Assembly: GCA_002082585.1 (NCBI GenBank) | Contig: CP020563.1 | Span: forward strand, 7,310,001-7,374,000 | From: Kitasatospora albolonga | Lineage (GTDB): Bacteria > Actinomycetota > Actinomycetes > Streptomycetales > Streptomycetaceae | Length of the DNA: 64,000 nucleotides | Reading direction: 5' to 3' | Part shown: in pieces, positions 24,891 to 35,907 of the stretch | Position numbering within the stretch: the stretch's first letter is position 1 | Layout of the letters: each line of letters opens with the position of its first letter | Notes under the pieces: generated by a model | Told to the model about the DNA's origin: nothing | The model's input: the letters and a program-made list of their open reading frames with translations, nothing else | The model's database searches: none | Position numbers and translations under genes: made by a program

Positions 24891-25700
24891 ATGACCGGGC
24901 AGGACCACCGGGCCACCGAGATCGACACCGGCAAGCCGCATCCCGCCCGGATGTACGACTGGTTCCTCGGCGGCAAGGACAGCTATCCGGTCGACGAACA
25001 GATGGCGCGGCAGCTGCTCACCCTGGACGCCCGGGGCCGGGACATGGCCCGGGTCAACCGCGCGTTCATGCACCGGGCCACCCGCTGGCTCGCCGAGAAG
25101 GGCGTACGCCAGTTCCTGGACATCGGCACCGGCATCCCCACCGAGCCCAACCTCCACCAGATCGCCCAGCGGACCGCCCCCGGCGCCCGGGTGGTCTACT
25201 GCGACAACGACCCGATCGTCCTCGCCCACGCGGCGGCCCTGCTGCGCTCCACCCCCGAGGGCGCCACCGAGTACATCCAGGCCGACGCCCGCAGACCCGG
25301 GACGATCCTCGCCGAGGCAGGCAAGGTGCTGGACTTCGGCAGGCCGGTCGCGCTCTCCCTGCTGGCCCTGCTGCACTTCATCGACGACGAGGACGGCGCC
25401 GCCGGACTGGTCGCCGAGCTGGTCGAGCAGCTCCCCTCCGGCAGCTATCTGGTCCTCTCGCACACCACCGGCGACTTCGACCCGGAGGGCGCGGCGCGGG
25501 CCCGCGCCCTGTACAGGGAGCGCGGGATGACCCTGCGCCTCCGTTCGCGCGCCGAGCTCACCGCCTTCTTCGACGGCCTCGAACTCGTCGAGCCGGGCGT
25601 CTCGCTCTCCGCCGACTGGCATCCGGAGCTCGGCGAGGTCATCGACGTACCGGGCGACGAGCCGATCCCCGGGTACGCGGGAGTCGCCCGCAAGCCCTGA
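24891..25700 (+). CDS. SAM-dependent methyltransferase (DUF574 / Streptomyces type)
   Basis: A 269-residue class I methyltransferase-like protein of a family expanded in Streptomyces. The hallmark R-M-Y-D-W-F-L-G-G-K-D-S-Y is at residues 20-32 and the SAM-binding loop F-L-D-I-G-T-G near 75-81, with acidic C-D-N-D at the end of strand two. Substrates of this family are unknown. The start ATG 24891 follows GGAG. It lies 44 bases after the DUF397 gene and could share its transcript. Confidence 0.92.
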   Translation: MTGQDHRATEIDTGKPHPARMYDWFLGGKDSYPVDEQMARQLLTLDARGRDMARVNRAFMHRATRWLAEKGVRQFLDIGTGIPTEPNLHQIAQRTAPGARVVYCDNDPIVLAHAAALLRSTPEGATEYIQADARRPGTILAEAGKVLDFGRPVALSLLALLHFIDDEDGAAGLVAELVEQLPSGSYLVLSHTTGDFDPEGAARARALYRERGMTLRLRSRAELTAFFDGLELVEPGVSLSADWHPELGEVIDVPGDEPIPGYAGVARKP

Positions 25701-25724
25701 CCGCCCCACCGGGCCGCCGCCCCG

Positions 25725-27227
25725 TCAGTTGCGGCTGACGGACCGGGTGATGCCCGCCGCGATCGTCGTCGCGAGCAGCCACCCGGTCACGATCAGCAGA
25801 TACGCCAGCCACTGGTACCACCCCTGCGGGTTGAACGCCTTCTCCTGGCCGAAGTCCACGATGGGCAGCAGCAGGTCCAGGGTGTAGAACAACGGGCTGA
25901 ACGGCGGCGCCTCGTCCTCCTTCAACGGCCCGGGATGGCGCGTCGCGTACGCCACCGTCCCCACGAGCAGCAGCGAGAACAGCCAGCCCGCCGCCCGCAC
26001 CGGCCGGAACCCGTACCCTACGGCGGCGTCCTGGAGATGGCCCCAGAGCCGGGCGTACGCAGGCAGGGTCCCGCGCCGTCTGCGCTCCTTGGCCAGGAGC
26101 ACCGTACGGGCCGCGTCGTCGTCACCGATCCGCCGGTACGCCGCCGTCAACTGCTCGTACGAGAACGGTACGTACCCCTCCTCCTCGCGCTCCAGCAGCG
26201 GCAGCCGCCGGGCGGCGGGCAGATGGGGGAGGAGCGAGGTGTAGGTGAGGCCCTCCAGCCGGACCACGGGCGGCCAGACCGACGGATCGGCGTGGAGCAT
26301 GTCGATCTGCGAACGCCGCAGGTTCACCAGGCCCTCGATGGGTGCCGCCTCCCGCAGCCACAGCTCTCCCACGGTCATGCTGCTCGCCCGCAGCGCCACC
26401 CCGCCCGGGTGCGCGAAGCGGGCGTACGCGAAGTTCAGCTGGCCCGGTATCCGGCAGCCCCGCAGGTTCACCCGCCCCCGTACCCGGAGGCGCATGGCGT
26501 GCAGGTCCGAGCCGACCGTGACGTTCTCCGCCTGGAGCGCGGTGCCGCCCGGGTTCCACAGCTCGGCGTCGTCCATCCGGATCTGCCCGGTGACGGCCGC
26601 CCCGTCGATCCTCGCCTCCCCGTGCACCACCAGCCGGGGCCACCACAGATCGTCCTCGACGACCGCGTGGTTCAGCCGCAGGACCGGCTCGTCGTTCGCG
26701 ACGGTCGAACCGTCCGCGTGCACCCCGATCCTCGCCCCGTCCAGGACGAGGGCCCGGGCGATCCGGGAGGCGCCGAGCCGCACCGGGCCGGGTATCCGGC
26801 AGCCGCTCAGCCGCACCACCCCGTCGACCCGGATCGTCCCCGCGTCCAGCCCGGGCAGCACCGAACCGCTCAGGTTCAGCTGCCGCAGCTGCGCCCCGTA
26901 CAGATCGGGCGCCTTCTCGAAGTGGCAGCCGGTCAGCAGCACCGCGCACTCCGCCACCGCGTAGCGCCCCCGGAGCGTCCCGGTGATCCGCGCCCCCATG
27001 ACCCGTAACGCCGGAACCTCCCCCGGCGTACGCTCCCCGCCGAGCAGCAGGGCGCGCAGCACCTCGGCCCGCACGGTCCGCTCCGGTCCCCAGTCACCGC
27101 CGCCCTCGGGGTCGTCCGCCTCCTCCGATCCCGTACGGAAGTCGACGGGGGCGCCGCTGGGGAAGGCGTCCCGGACACGGCGTTCGGCGGGCGTCAGCTC
27201 GTTGATCTCCACGCGCCGGACTCTCAC
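25725..27227 (-). CDS. Membrane-associated beta-helix-like protein (TTA-containing)
   Basis: A 500-residue protein whose first 330 residues consist of degenerate repeats of short strands with recurring L-x-G-x-x-I/V and A-x-x-x-G-x-x patterns (I-T-G-T-L-R-G, V-V-R-L-S-G-C, Q-I-R-M-D-D-A), suggesting a pentapeptide- or beta-helix-like fold. A charged region and two to three C-terminal transmembrane helices follow. Similar Streptomyces proteins are labelled membrane-associated oxidoreductase, but I see no redox motif and do not endorse the name. Codon 74 is TTA (27006-27008), so translation should depend on bldA. Confidence 0.8.
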   Translation of the reverse strand: MRVRRVEINELTPAERRVRDAFPSGAPVDFRTGSEEADDPEGGGDWGPERTVRAEVLRALLLGGERTPGEVPALRVMGARITGTLRGRYAVAECAVLLTGCHFEKAPDLYGAQLRQLNLSGSVLPGLDAGTIRVDGVVRLSGCRIPGPVRLGASRIARALVLDGARIGVHADGSTVANDEPVLRLNHAVVEDDLWWPRLVVHGEARIDGAAVTGQIRMDDAELWNPGGTALQAENVTVGSDLHAMRLRVRGRVNLRGCRIPGQLNFAYARFAHPGGVALRASSMTVGELWLREAAPIEGLVNLRRSQIDMLHADPSVWPPVVRLEGLTYTSLLPHLPAARRLPLLEREEEGYVPFSYEQLTAAYRRIGDDDAARTVLLAKERRRRGTLPAYARLWGHLQDAAVGYGFRPVRAAGWLFSLLLVGTVAYATRHPGPLKEDEAPPFSPLFYTLDLLLPIVDFGQEKAFNPQGWYQWLAYLLIVTGWLLATTIAAGITRSVSRN

Positions 27228-27375
27228 CCGCGGCCCCGCGAGGTGTCAACCCCTGCTGTGAGCAGCCGTGTTCACCCGGTGACGGGGGTCCTTGTTCTGT
27301 TCGCACCGGCCGCGCCGCCGACGCGACCGCCCTGCCCGGCCCGCCGAGCCGGCCGTGCCGGGCCACAATGGACCC

Positions 27376-27813
27376 ATGTCACGACGCACCTCCCGCCCCC
27401 GGCAGCAGCCCGCCGCCCCGCGCATCACCGCCACCTCGCCCTGCCCCTGCGGGCTCTCCGCGACGTACGGGGAGTGCTGCGGCCGGTTCCACTCGGGCAG
27501 CGCCGCCGCCCCGACCTGCGAGGCCCTGATGCGCTCCCGGTACACGGCCTTCGCCGTCCAGGACGCGGCGTACCTCCTGCGCACCTGGCACCCGGAGACC
27601 CGCCCGCCCGGCGTCGACTTCGACCCGGCGATGCGCTGGACCGGGCTGGAGATCCTGGACACCACCGAGGGCAGCGCCTTCCACACCACCGGGACCGTCA
27701 CCTTCCGCGCCCACTACACCGACGACGGGCGCCCCGACTCCCTCCACGAGCAGAGCCGCTTCGTCCGCCACGAGGGCGCCTGGGTCTACGCGGCGGCGGT
27801 CTTCGTGGCCTGA
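27376..27813 (+). CDS. YchJ-like SEC-C zinc-binding protein
   Basis: A 145-residue cytoplasmic protein with an N-terminal SEC-C-type zinc motif C-P-C-G-x-x-x-x-Y-x-x-C-C-G-R-F-H (about residues 22-38) and a NTF2/SnoaL-like fold downstream (R-Y-T-A-F near 55, W-H-P-E-T near 75, W-V-Y at 134-136). The family is UPF0225 (YchJ) and has no established activity. ATG 27376 starts just before the zinc motif; an upstream ATG lacks family similarity. Confidence 0.92.
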   Translation: MSRRTSRPRQQPAAPRITATSPCPCGLSATYGECCGRFHSGSAAAPTCEALMRSRYTAFAVQDAAYLLRTWHPETRPPGVDFDPAMRWTGLEILDTTEGSAFHTTGTVTFRAHYTDDGRPDSLHEQSRFVRHEGAWVYAAAVFVA

Positions 27814-27856
27814 AAACCCTTTCTCACCAGGGCGGGAAGGCCCGTACGATCCGCGC

Positions 27857-28442
27857 ATGGACAAGGACGAAGCGGAAGCCCCGTACGCCGCGCGGGAACG
27901 CGTCTGGCGCGGCGAGCACGTGGCCTTCACCCCCATGGAGCCGGACGACGCCGGGCTGATCCAGCACTGGCGCGCCGACCCGGTCGCCGCCCGGGAGATC
28001 GGGATCTGGCCCGGTCCGCTCCACGAGCTGCGCGAACGCCTCGCCGCCCACGCCGAGGACCGCACCCGCGACGACTTCCTCGTCCTGCTCCCGGACGACA
28101 CCCCCATCGGCCATATAGCCCTCCATGAGGAGGACTTCATCGACGGCACCGCCGAGGTCTACCTCCTGCTCGCCCCCGAGCACCGCGGCAAGGGATACGG
28201 CGCCGACGCCCTGGCCGCCCTCACCGACCTGGCCTTCGGTGAACTGCCCCTGCACCGCGTGGAAGCTGTCACCCACACCGACAACGCCGCTTCCCTCGCC
28301 ACCCTGGAGCGGGCGGGCTTCACACGGGAGGGCGTACGCCGGTCCTCCTGTCTGCACCGGGGCCGCCGCCACGACAACGCCCTGCTCGCCCTGCTCCGGG
28401 AGGAGTGGGAGGCGCAGACCCGCCCCCGGTCCTGGGACCACG

Positions 28443-28447
<5 letters not shown>
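27857..28447 (+). CDS. GNAT-family N-acetyltransferase
   Basis: A 196-residue acetyltransferase of the RimJ/RimL-like GNAT type. The acetyl-CoA pyrophosphate-binding motif reads R-G-K-G-Y-G-A-D-A-L (about 113-122), followed by the N-A-A-S-L-A-T-L-E-R-A-G-F signature (about 140-152) of enzymes acting on alpha-amino groups or antibiotics. The acceptor substrate is not predictable. It stands 43 bases after the YchJ-like gene and ends at a bidirectional hairpin shared with the efflux-pump gene. Confidence 0.9.
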
Positions 28448-30624
<2,177 letters not shown>

Positions 30625-31485
30625 TCAGCCGGCCAGGTAGGCGAGCGACCCCTTCAGCCGCGCCACGAACGCCTCCCGGACCTCCTCGCCGACCCGGTCG
30701 AGCGAGAGATACGGATTGAGGTCCTCCAGCTCCACGAGCAGCAGCCCGCCCTCCGCCGTACGGCAGGCGTCGACCCGCTGGATGCCGTGACCGAGGGAGT
30801 TCCACGCGATGAACCGGTGGGCGAACGCCAGATCCTCCGCGCCCGCCGCGTACGGCTCCAGCACCCACCGCCGCTCCGGGTCCGGCGCGTACAGCGCGTA
30901 CTGGAAGTCGTGGCCGACGAAGTAGAAGGACACCTCGTACCGGAAGCCGATCCGGGGCTGGACGAGCAGCGTCCCCTCGTCCGCCCCCTCCAGCGCGGCC
31001 CCGGCCTCCGCCCCCGTGACGAACCGCAGCCCCACCGAGTCCGCCCCCAGCTTCGGCTTGACCACGTACTCCCCGGCCTCCGGCAGCAGCCCCAGGTCCG
31101 CCGCCCGGTCCACGGTCGGGATCACCGGGTACCCGGCCCGGCTCAGCTCCACCAGATACTGCTTGCCCGCCATGTCTCCGCGCCCCTCCAGCGGGTTGCA
31201 GACCGGCACCCGCAGCTCCCGGGCACGGGCGCGGAACGCCTCGTACGCCTCCTGGTAGTGCAGGACGGGACCGCTGTTGCGTACGAGGGCGAGGTCGAAG
31301 CGGTCCAGCAGCGCGGCGGCGTCCCGGGGGTGGCAGAGCGCGACGTCGAAGTTTTCGCGCAGCCGGGAGGCCAGGAAGATGTCCTCGTCGCAGTAGCGCC
31401 GCCCGCGCGCCTCGTAGCCGAGATCGGTGACGAGGAGGAGGGAGGGGCGGTGGTCTTCGCCGGGGATCAGGGGCACGGGGGACAT
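30625..31485 (-). CDS. ATP-grasp-domain protein (RimK-like ligase fold)
   Basis: A 286-residue protein with an ATP-grasp layout: preATP-grasp N-terminal domain (residues 1-105), an ATP-binding strand V-V-K-P-K-L-G-A-D-S-V-G-L with the nucleotide Lys, a Q-P-R segment, and the C-terminal metal motif V-E-L-E-D-L-N-P-Y-L-S-L-D. These enzymes form amide or peptide bonds through acyl phosphates. The substrate is unknown and no peptide or tailoring gene adjoins. GGAGA precedes ATG 31485. Confidence 0.85.
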   Translation of the reverse strand: MSPVPLIPGEDHRPSLLLVTDLGYEARGRRYCDEDIFLASRLRENFDVALCHPRDAAALLDRFDLALVRNSGPVLHYQEAYEAFRARARELRVPVCNPLEGRGDMAGKQYLVELSRAGYPVIPTVDRAADLGLLPEAGEYVVKPKLGADSVGLRFVTGAEAGAALEGADEGTLLVQPRIGFRYEVSFYFVGHDFQYALYAPDPERRWVLEPYAAGAEDLAFAHRFIAWNSLGHGIQRVDACRTAEGGLLLVELEDLNPYLSLDRVGEEVREAFVARLKGSLAYLAG

Positions 31486-31550
31486 GGGGTCTCCGGGGAG
31501 GGATGCGGATGGACGCCCACTATCCCTGACGGCTTCGCCCGGCCCGCTGA

Positions 31551-31592
31551 CGGGGGCGTACGTGGGGTGCTGCCGGTCCCCGTACGCCCCCG
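31551..31592 (-). terminator. Hairpin terminator after the NmrA-type gene
   Basis: A perfect 12-bp stem (31551-31562 with 31581-31592) and 18-base loop lie just beyond the stop of the minus-strand oxidoreductase gene and before the ATP-grasp gene. Confidence 0.7.
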
Positions 31593-31623
31593 GCGACCGG
31601 CCCTGCCCGCGCCCCCCCGGCGG

Positions 31624-32463
31624 TCAGCCGCCCCACGCCCCGACGGACGCCTTCACGAAGTCCGTGAAGTCGCGCGGCTCCCTGCCGAGCGCCCGCCGTA
31701 CGCCGTCGGAGAGGTGGCTGTCCATCCCGCGCCGGATCGGGCCGACCGCCTCGGCGAAGTCCTCCGCGGCGGCGGGCGGCCAGCCCTGCGCGGTGAGCTC
31801 GCCGACGAACTCCTCGTGCGGGAGCGGCACATAGCGGAGCTCGCGGCCGGTGGCCCCGGAGATCTCGGCGGCGGCCTCGGCCAGTGTCAGGGCGCGGGGC
31901 CCGGAGAGCTCGTACGTCTGCCCGGCGTGGCCGTCCTCGGTGAGCGCGGCGACCGCGACCGCCGCGATGTCCTCCGCGTCGACGAAGGAGGCCGCGCCGT
32001 CCCCGGCGGGCAGCCTCAGCTCCCCGGCGAGGACCGCGTCCAGAAAGAGGCCCTCGCTGAAGTTCTGGGCGAACCAGGCCGGCCGCAGGACGGTCCACGC
32101 GAGCCCGCTGCCGCGCACCGCGCTCTCCCCGTCCACATAGGTGGCCCCGGCGGAATTGGCCTCGCCGGAGTACCCCGGTACGTCCACGCCGCGCCCCGAT
32201 ACGAGGACGACGCGTTCGACGCCGAGCTGTGCGGCGCGCTCGACGAACGGGCGGGTGAGGAGTTCCCCGTCGAGCGGGACGAGGCAGACGGCTTTCACGC
32301 CGTCGAGGGCCGTGTCCCAGGTGGCGCGGTCGTGCCAGTCGAAGGGCGGTTCACCGGAGCGCGAGCCCACCCGGACCGGAGCGCCCCGCTCCCGGAGCCG
32401 GGACGCGACCCGGCTGCCGATCTTTCCGGTACCGCCGGTGATGAGGATCAAGGAGTTCGTCAT
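31624..32463 (-). CDS. NmrA-like NAD(P)-binding oxidoreductase
   Basis: A 279-residue atypical short-chain dehydrogenase. The dinucleotide motif T-G-G-T-G-K-I-G is at residues 9-16, with a following R-S in the NADP-selecting loop. The middle region has the NmrA/NAD(P)H-binding pattern (W-T-V-L-R-P-A-W-F-A-Q-N-F). A Y-x-x-x-K catalytic motif is not evident. Related proteins are quinone or isoflavone-type reductases or redox sensors. It is divergent from an AraC regulator with an 81-base shared promoter region, so regulation by that protein is likely. Confidence 0.9.
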   Translation of the reverse strand: MTNSLILITGGTGKIGSRVASRLRERGAPVRVGSRSGEPPFDWHDRATWDTALDGVKAVCLVPLDGELLTRPFVERAAQLGVERVVLVSGRGVDVPGYSGEANSAGATYVDGESAVRGSGLAWTVLRPAWFAQNFSEGLFLDAVLAGELRLPAGDGAASFVDAEDIAAVAVAALTEDGHAGQTYELSGPRALTLAEAAAEISGATGRELRYVPLPHEEFVGELTAQGWPPAAAEDFAEAVGPIRRGMDSHLSDGVRRALGREPRDFTDFVKASVGAWGG

Positions 32464-32544
32464 GTCCGTCAGTCAAGCCGCTCTCCGTGAGACGATCCAT
32501 GGTCTGAAAGCTCACTTCGATGTCTGTGCGTCTATGGTGGGGGC

Positions 32545-33465
32545 ATGGACGTGCTCTCCGAACTGCTGGACGGAGTCAGAGCGCGGGGCGCCTTGTTCCG
32601 GCGGACCGTCATGGACGGCTCCTGGTCGCTCCGGTTCGCCGCGGGCTCCCCGCTGACGCTGGCCACCATGGTGCGCGGCCGGGCGTGGATCGTCCCCGCC
32701 ACGGGCGAACCGGTCGCGGTGGAGACCGGGGACATCGCGGTCCTGCGCGGCCGGGCCCCGTACACCGTCGCGGACGACCCGGCGACCCCGCCGCACGCCG
32801 TGATCGGCAGCGCCGAGTACTGCGTCGGCGGCAGCGGCCCCGGTGAGGCCGGGGAAGGGCCGGACGGCTCGGCCCTCCTGCTCAGCGGCGCCTACACCGG
32901 GCGGGGCGAGATCAGCGAGCGGCTGCTCCGGGCGCTGCCCGAGGTGCTGGTCCTCCCCGGGGCCGACTGCCACCGCACGCTGCGGGACCTGGTGGTCGAG
33001 GCGGTCGCCGCGGACGGCCCTGGACAGCAGGTGATGTGCGACCGGCTGCTGGACCTGCTGCTGCTCTCCACGCTGCGGACCTGGTTCGACCGCTCCGAGG
33101 CCCACGCCCCCCTCTGGTACCGGGCCCTGGACGATCCGGTGGTGGACCACGCGCTGCGGCTGCTCCACGACGATCCGGCCCGGCCCTGGACCGTGGCCGG
33201 GCTGGCGGCTGCCACGGGGGTCTCCCGCGCCGCGCTCGCCCGCCGCTTCACCGCCCAGGTGGGCGAACCGCCGATGACCTATCTCGCCACGTGGCGGATC
33301 GCCCTGGCGTCCGACCTGCTGCGGGGGACGGACGCCACGGTCGGCTCGATCGCGGGGAAGGTCGGTTACGCCAACGCCTTCGCGCTGAGCGTCGCCTTCA
33401 AACGGCACCGCGGCACCACCCCGACCGAGCACCGCGCCACGGCGCCGGAGCGGGTGCGGGGCTGA
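32545..33465 (+). CDS. AraC-family regulator with cupin ligand domain
   Basis: A 306-residue regulator with an N-terminal cupin_6-type sensor domain (residues 1-190; R-G-R-A-W-I-V-P and G-D-I-A-V-L-R-G strands) and two C-terminal helix-turn-helices. The first is G-L-A-A-A-T-G-V-S-R-A-A-L-A-R-R-F, the second V-G-S-I-A-G-K-V-G-Y-A-N-A-F-A-L-S-V-A-F-K-R. The order and length match regulators next to NmrA-type or short-chain oxidoreductases, which they usually activate. It is divergent from the 31624-32463 gene. Confidence 0.93.
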   Translation: MDVLSELLDGVRARGALFRRTVMDGSWSLRFAAGSPLTLATMVRGRAWIVPATGEPVAVETGDIAVLRGRAPYTVADDPATPPHAVIGSAEYCVGGSGPGEAGEGPDGSALLLSGAYTGRGEISERLLRALPEVLVLPGADCHRTLRDLVVEAVAADGPGQQVMCDRLLDLLLLSTLRTWFDRSEAHAPLWYRALDDPVVDHALRLLHDDPARPWTVAGLAAATGVSRAALARRFTAQVGEPPMTYLATWRIALASDLLRGTDATVGSIAGKVGYANAFALSVAFKRHRGTTPTEHRATAPERVRG

Positions 33466-33497
33466 GTTCCGGGGGATGCCCGGTGCGTGCGGCCGGT

Positions 33498-33761
33498 TCA
33501 GGAGAACGAGCCCGGGCCCACCGTCAGCCGGGGGTGGTGAGCGGCCAGCACCTTGTTGGCGCGGGCCAGTTCGGACAGGGCCTGCTCACGGTCGGCCTGG
33601 TCCTCGACGCCAAGCCGGGGGCCCCGGAACCTGCGGACCTCGCGGGCCGCGCAGTCGGCCTCGAACTCCGCCTCCAGGATGTGCGGCGGGATGCACGAGC
33701 CGATCAGCGCGGCGACCCGGTCCGGGATCGGCACGGGGACGAGGAGGTGCGAGGCGGTCAT
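33498..33761 (-). CDS. Small hypothetical protein
   Basis: An 87-residue protein with acidic-to-neutral composition and one Cys in E-A-D-C-A-A-R-E. The N-terminus is P/V/I-rich (H-L-L-V-P-V-P-I-P-D-R-V). No family is recognised. ATG 33761 has GAGGGAACACC before it. A longer frame upstream is unsupported. It lies between the AraC and PucR genes, convergent with the former. Confidence 0.6.
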   Translation of the reverse strand: MTASHLLVPVPIPDRVAALIGSCIPPHILEAEFEADCAAREVRRFRGPRLGVEDQADREQALSELARANKVLAAHHPRLTVGPGSFS

Positions 33762-33946
33762 GGGGTGTTCCCTCTCGGATGGTCGGCCAGGAGGCGGTGC
33801 ACGGGTGCCGCCGCCGGATGAGCGGCGGACTCCTCCTTGTGTACGGGACGCGGTTCCGGGTTTCTCGTCGGATACGTCTCCGTGTCGCAACCGTTTGGGA
33901 CTGACCGGGTATTTCCCCTTACGCGGGGGTAAGTTGACCTGTCGCG

Positions 33947-33985
33947 CCGAACGTGATCCGGATCGGGCCGAACGTGATCCGGATC
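33947..33985. repeat. Direct repeat of 18 bases at the 3' end of the PucR gene
   Basis: CCGAACGTGATCCGGATC occurs twice at 33947-33964 and 33968-33985 with a 21-base period (two helical turns). Each copy contains the self-complementary GATCCGGATC. The second copy overlaps the PucR stop codon. It could be a binding site or a transcription-ending structure. Confidence 0.6.
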
Positions 33986-35198
33986 AGGGGGATGTGCCGG
34001 CCGGGCGGGCGCGCAGCCGCAGCGCACGCAGCACGGCCTCGGTCGCGAAGCGGCTTTCCGGATCGACGAGTTGATCACCGAAGATGGTCTCCAGGCTGCG
34101 CATGCGGTAGCGCACGGTCTGCGGGTGCACATCGAGCAGTTCGCCCATCTGGGCCGCCGTGCCCCGGGTGTCGAGCCAGATCCGCAGCGTCTCGATCAGC
34201 CGCTCGCGGCGGGTGGCGCTGATCCCGGCCACCGCCGCCAGCTCCCGCTGGGCGAGCTGGTCGAGCAGCGCGGGGTCGGAGAGCAGCCACAGGGTGATGA
34301 GGTGGTCCTCGCAGCGGATCAGCGGGGCGTCGTCGATCACCCCGGAGTCGACGAGCTCCAGCACCCGGCGGGCCCAGCGGATGGAGTCGCAGGCCAGGTC
34401 GGTCGGGACGGTCAGCCCGATCGCCGCACGGGTGGCGGGCAGGGCCTGTTCGAGCATGGATCTTCGTGCGCCGTCCAGGGGGCCCGGGACGAGTAAGTGC
34501 GGCTGCGGGTCGCTGAGATCGAGCAGGACGTCCCGGTCCGCGCTGAGCCGGTCCAGCGCCGCCGGGGCCCGGACGGCGACCAGGGTGACCTCGGCGGGCA
34601 GGGGCCAGCCGGTCTGCTCGCAGAGGTCGGCGATGGCGCTGCGGGGGGCGGGGCGCCCGGCCAGGATGAGGTGGAGCAGCCGTCGGCGCAGCGCCTCGGT
34701 CTGCTCCCCGGACTGCGACTGGACCTCCAGGAAGCCTTCGCGGGAGAGCGATTCGAGCTCGTCCACATAGGCGAAGAGCGCGTCGGCGAAGCTGAGCATC
34801 AGGGTGGGGGAGAGGTGGTAGCTCTGTCCCACCTTCTTGGCCCGCCGCAGCGCCACCCGGGCCCCGAGCCGGTAGGCGCCCTGGAGGGTCTCCATGCTCC
34901 GGCCCTCGTACGCCTCGAACCGCCCGAAGCGCCGGCACATGTCGTCCCGCAGCGTGGTGGAGGCGGAGGGTTCGGCGACCAGGTCGACGAAGGAGGAGAG
35001 GCTCTGCTCCACGCCCACCCGGATGGCCTGGCCGTTCGGGCCGTCCAGCAGCCGGGCGTACACCGGATAGGCGCGGGTGACCTCGACGCCGATCTCCTTG
35101 ATGAGGCTCGGGAGTTCGGGCCGCATGATCGCGGCGAATTCCTGGGGGAGCGGCCCCAGGGGGTCTTCGGTGTCCAACGGCTGTATGAGGTGTGCCAT
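33984..35198 (-). CDS. PucR/CdaR-family transcriptional regulator (TTA-containing)
   Basis: A 404-residue regulator with a long N-terminal helical sensor region, a central GGDEF-like/PucR domain, and a C-terminal HTH_30 domain (L-D-T-R-G-T-A-A-Q-M-G-E-L-L-D-V-H-P-Q-T-V-R-Y-R-M). Codon 235 is TTA (34494-34496), so its synthesis should require bldA tRNA. ATG 35198 was chosen for the GAGGGG seven bases upstream; the upstream frame is not conserved-looking. It is divergent from the first secreted gene of the Mce locus and may regulate that locus, which is inference from position. Confidence 0.9.
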   Translation of the reverse strand: MAHLIQPLDTEDPLGPLPQEFAAIMRPELPSLIKEIGVEVTRAYPVYARLLDGPNGQAIRVGVEQSLSSFVDLVAEPSASTTLRDDMCRRFGRFEAYEGRSMETLQGAYRLGARVALRRAKKVGQSYHLSPTLMLSFADALFAYVDELESLSREGFLEVQSQSGEQTEALRRRLLHLILAGRPAPRSAIADLCEQTGWPLPAEVTLVAVRAPAALDRLSADRDVLLDLSDPQPHLLVPGPLDGARRSMLEQALPATRAAIGLTVPTDLACDSIRWARRVLELVDSGVIDDAPLIRCEDHLITLWLLSDPALLDQLAQRELAAVAGISATRRERLIETLRIWLDTRGTAAQMGELLDVHPQTVRYRMRSLETIFGDQLVDPESRFATEAVLRALRLRARPAGTSP

Positions 35199-35907
35199 GC
35201 CATGTCCCCTCTGCTCTCGGCATCCGGTGGTGGGGTGGGACGGTAGGGGGAAAGCGCTCCCACGAACCGACAGATGCGTACCGAGTCCGCGACGAAGATA
35301 GACCAAGGAACAGGCACTGCACACCACTTGGACAAGATCGGGGTGCAGGGGGCACGCATCCTGTCCGCGCGGCGGTACTTTCACGCAGGTCGGACACCAC
35401 TACGCGCTTTCGGACAATGAATTTCGGCCGCTTGCTCCAGTGGTGACAACCGCGTGACAACGGCGATGGCAACAGCGGGGACAGCGGCGGGGACAGTGGT
35501 GGCGGCAACGGCGGTGACCACTGCGGCGACGGCGGCGGAGCCGTTTCGGCGCGGTGTGCGGGAGGCGGGGTTCCGGCCGCCGGTCCCTATTCCGGCGAGT
35601 TCGGATACGCATTCTCTGACAAGGGGGTGACCCCCGGTTACTCATCCATGGATCAAAAACGGGGCCCCGTAAAAATTCTTGGGCGGACGGATTGTGTCGC
35701 TGTGTTTCCCGCGAGTAACATCACGCCTCGTTCAATTCGGTCAAGAAATCTGCCCGAAATTTGACGCTCAGATCTTCTCCCCCGGGTCCACCCCGCCTCT
35801 CCGTACCTGCCGACGACCCCGTCGCGGTGGTGGCGGTCATGCGTCGGCGAACCGGCCAACTTCGCGCACAGGGCCGCATTCCCGGCGGCCGACAAGAAGG
35901 GGACGAC
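35199..35907. promoter_or_regulatory. Long regulatory region between pucR-type and Mce-locus genes
   Basis: This 709-base region is unusually long for the window. The PucR-proximal third is AT-rich. A low-complexity segment (about 35450-35560) has repeated GGCRACRGC/GGGGACAG units. GTTACTC at 35637-35643 and its complement GAGTAAC at 35713-35719 form a widely spaced inverted pair in the part nearest the secreted gene. GGGGG-TGA-CCCCC at 35623-35635 is a small hairpin. I find no credible gene. Confidence 0.5.

Noticed and set aside
33808..33828. CCGCCGC/GCGGCGG inverted repeat upstream of the small hypothetical gene, considered as an operator
   Set aside because: It is simple GC triplet sequence expected by chance here and is not placed relative to a recognisable promoter.
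35400..35645. A minus-strand 81-codon frame rich in Arg and Cys
   Set aside because: It reflects the low-complexity GGCRACRGC repeats of the intergenic region and has no ribosome site.
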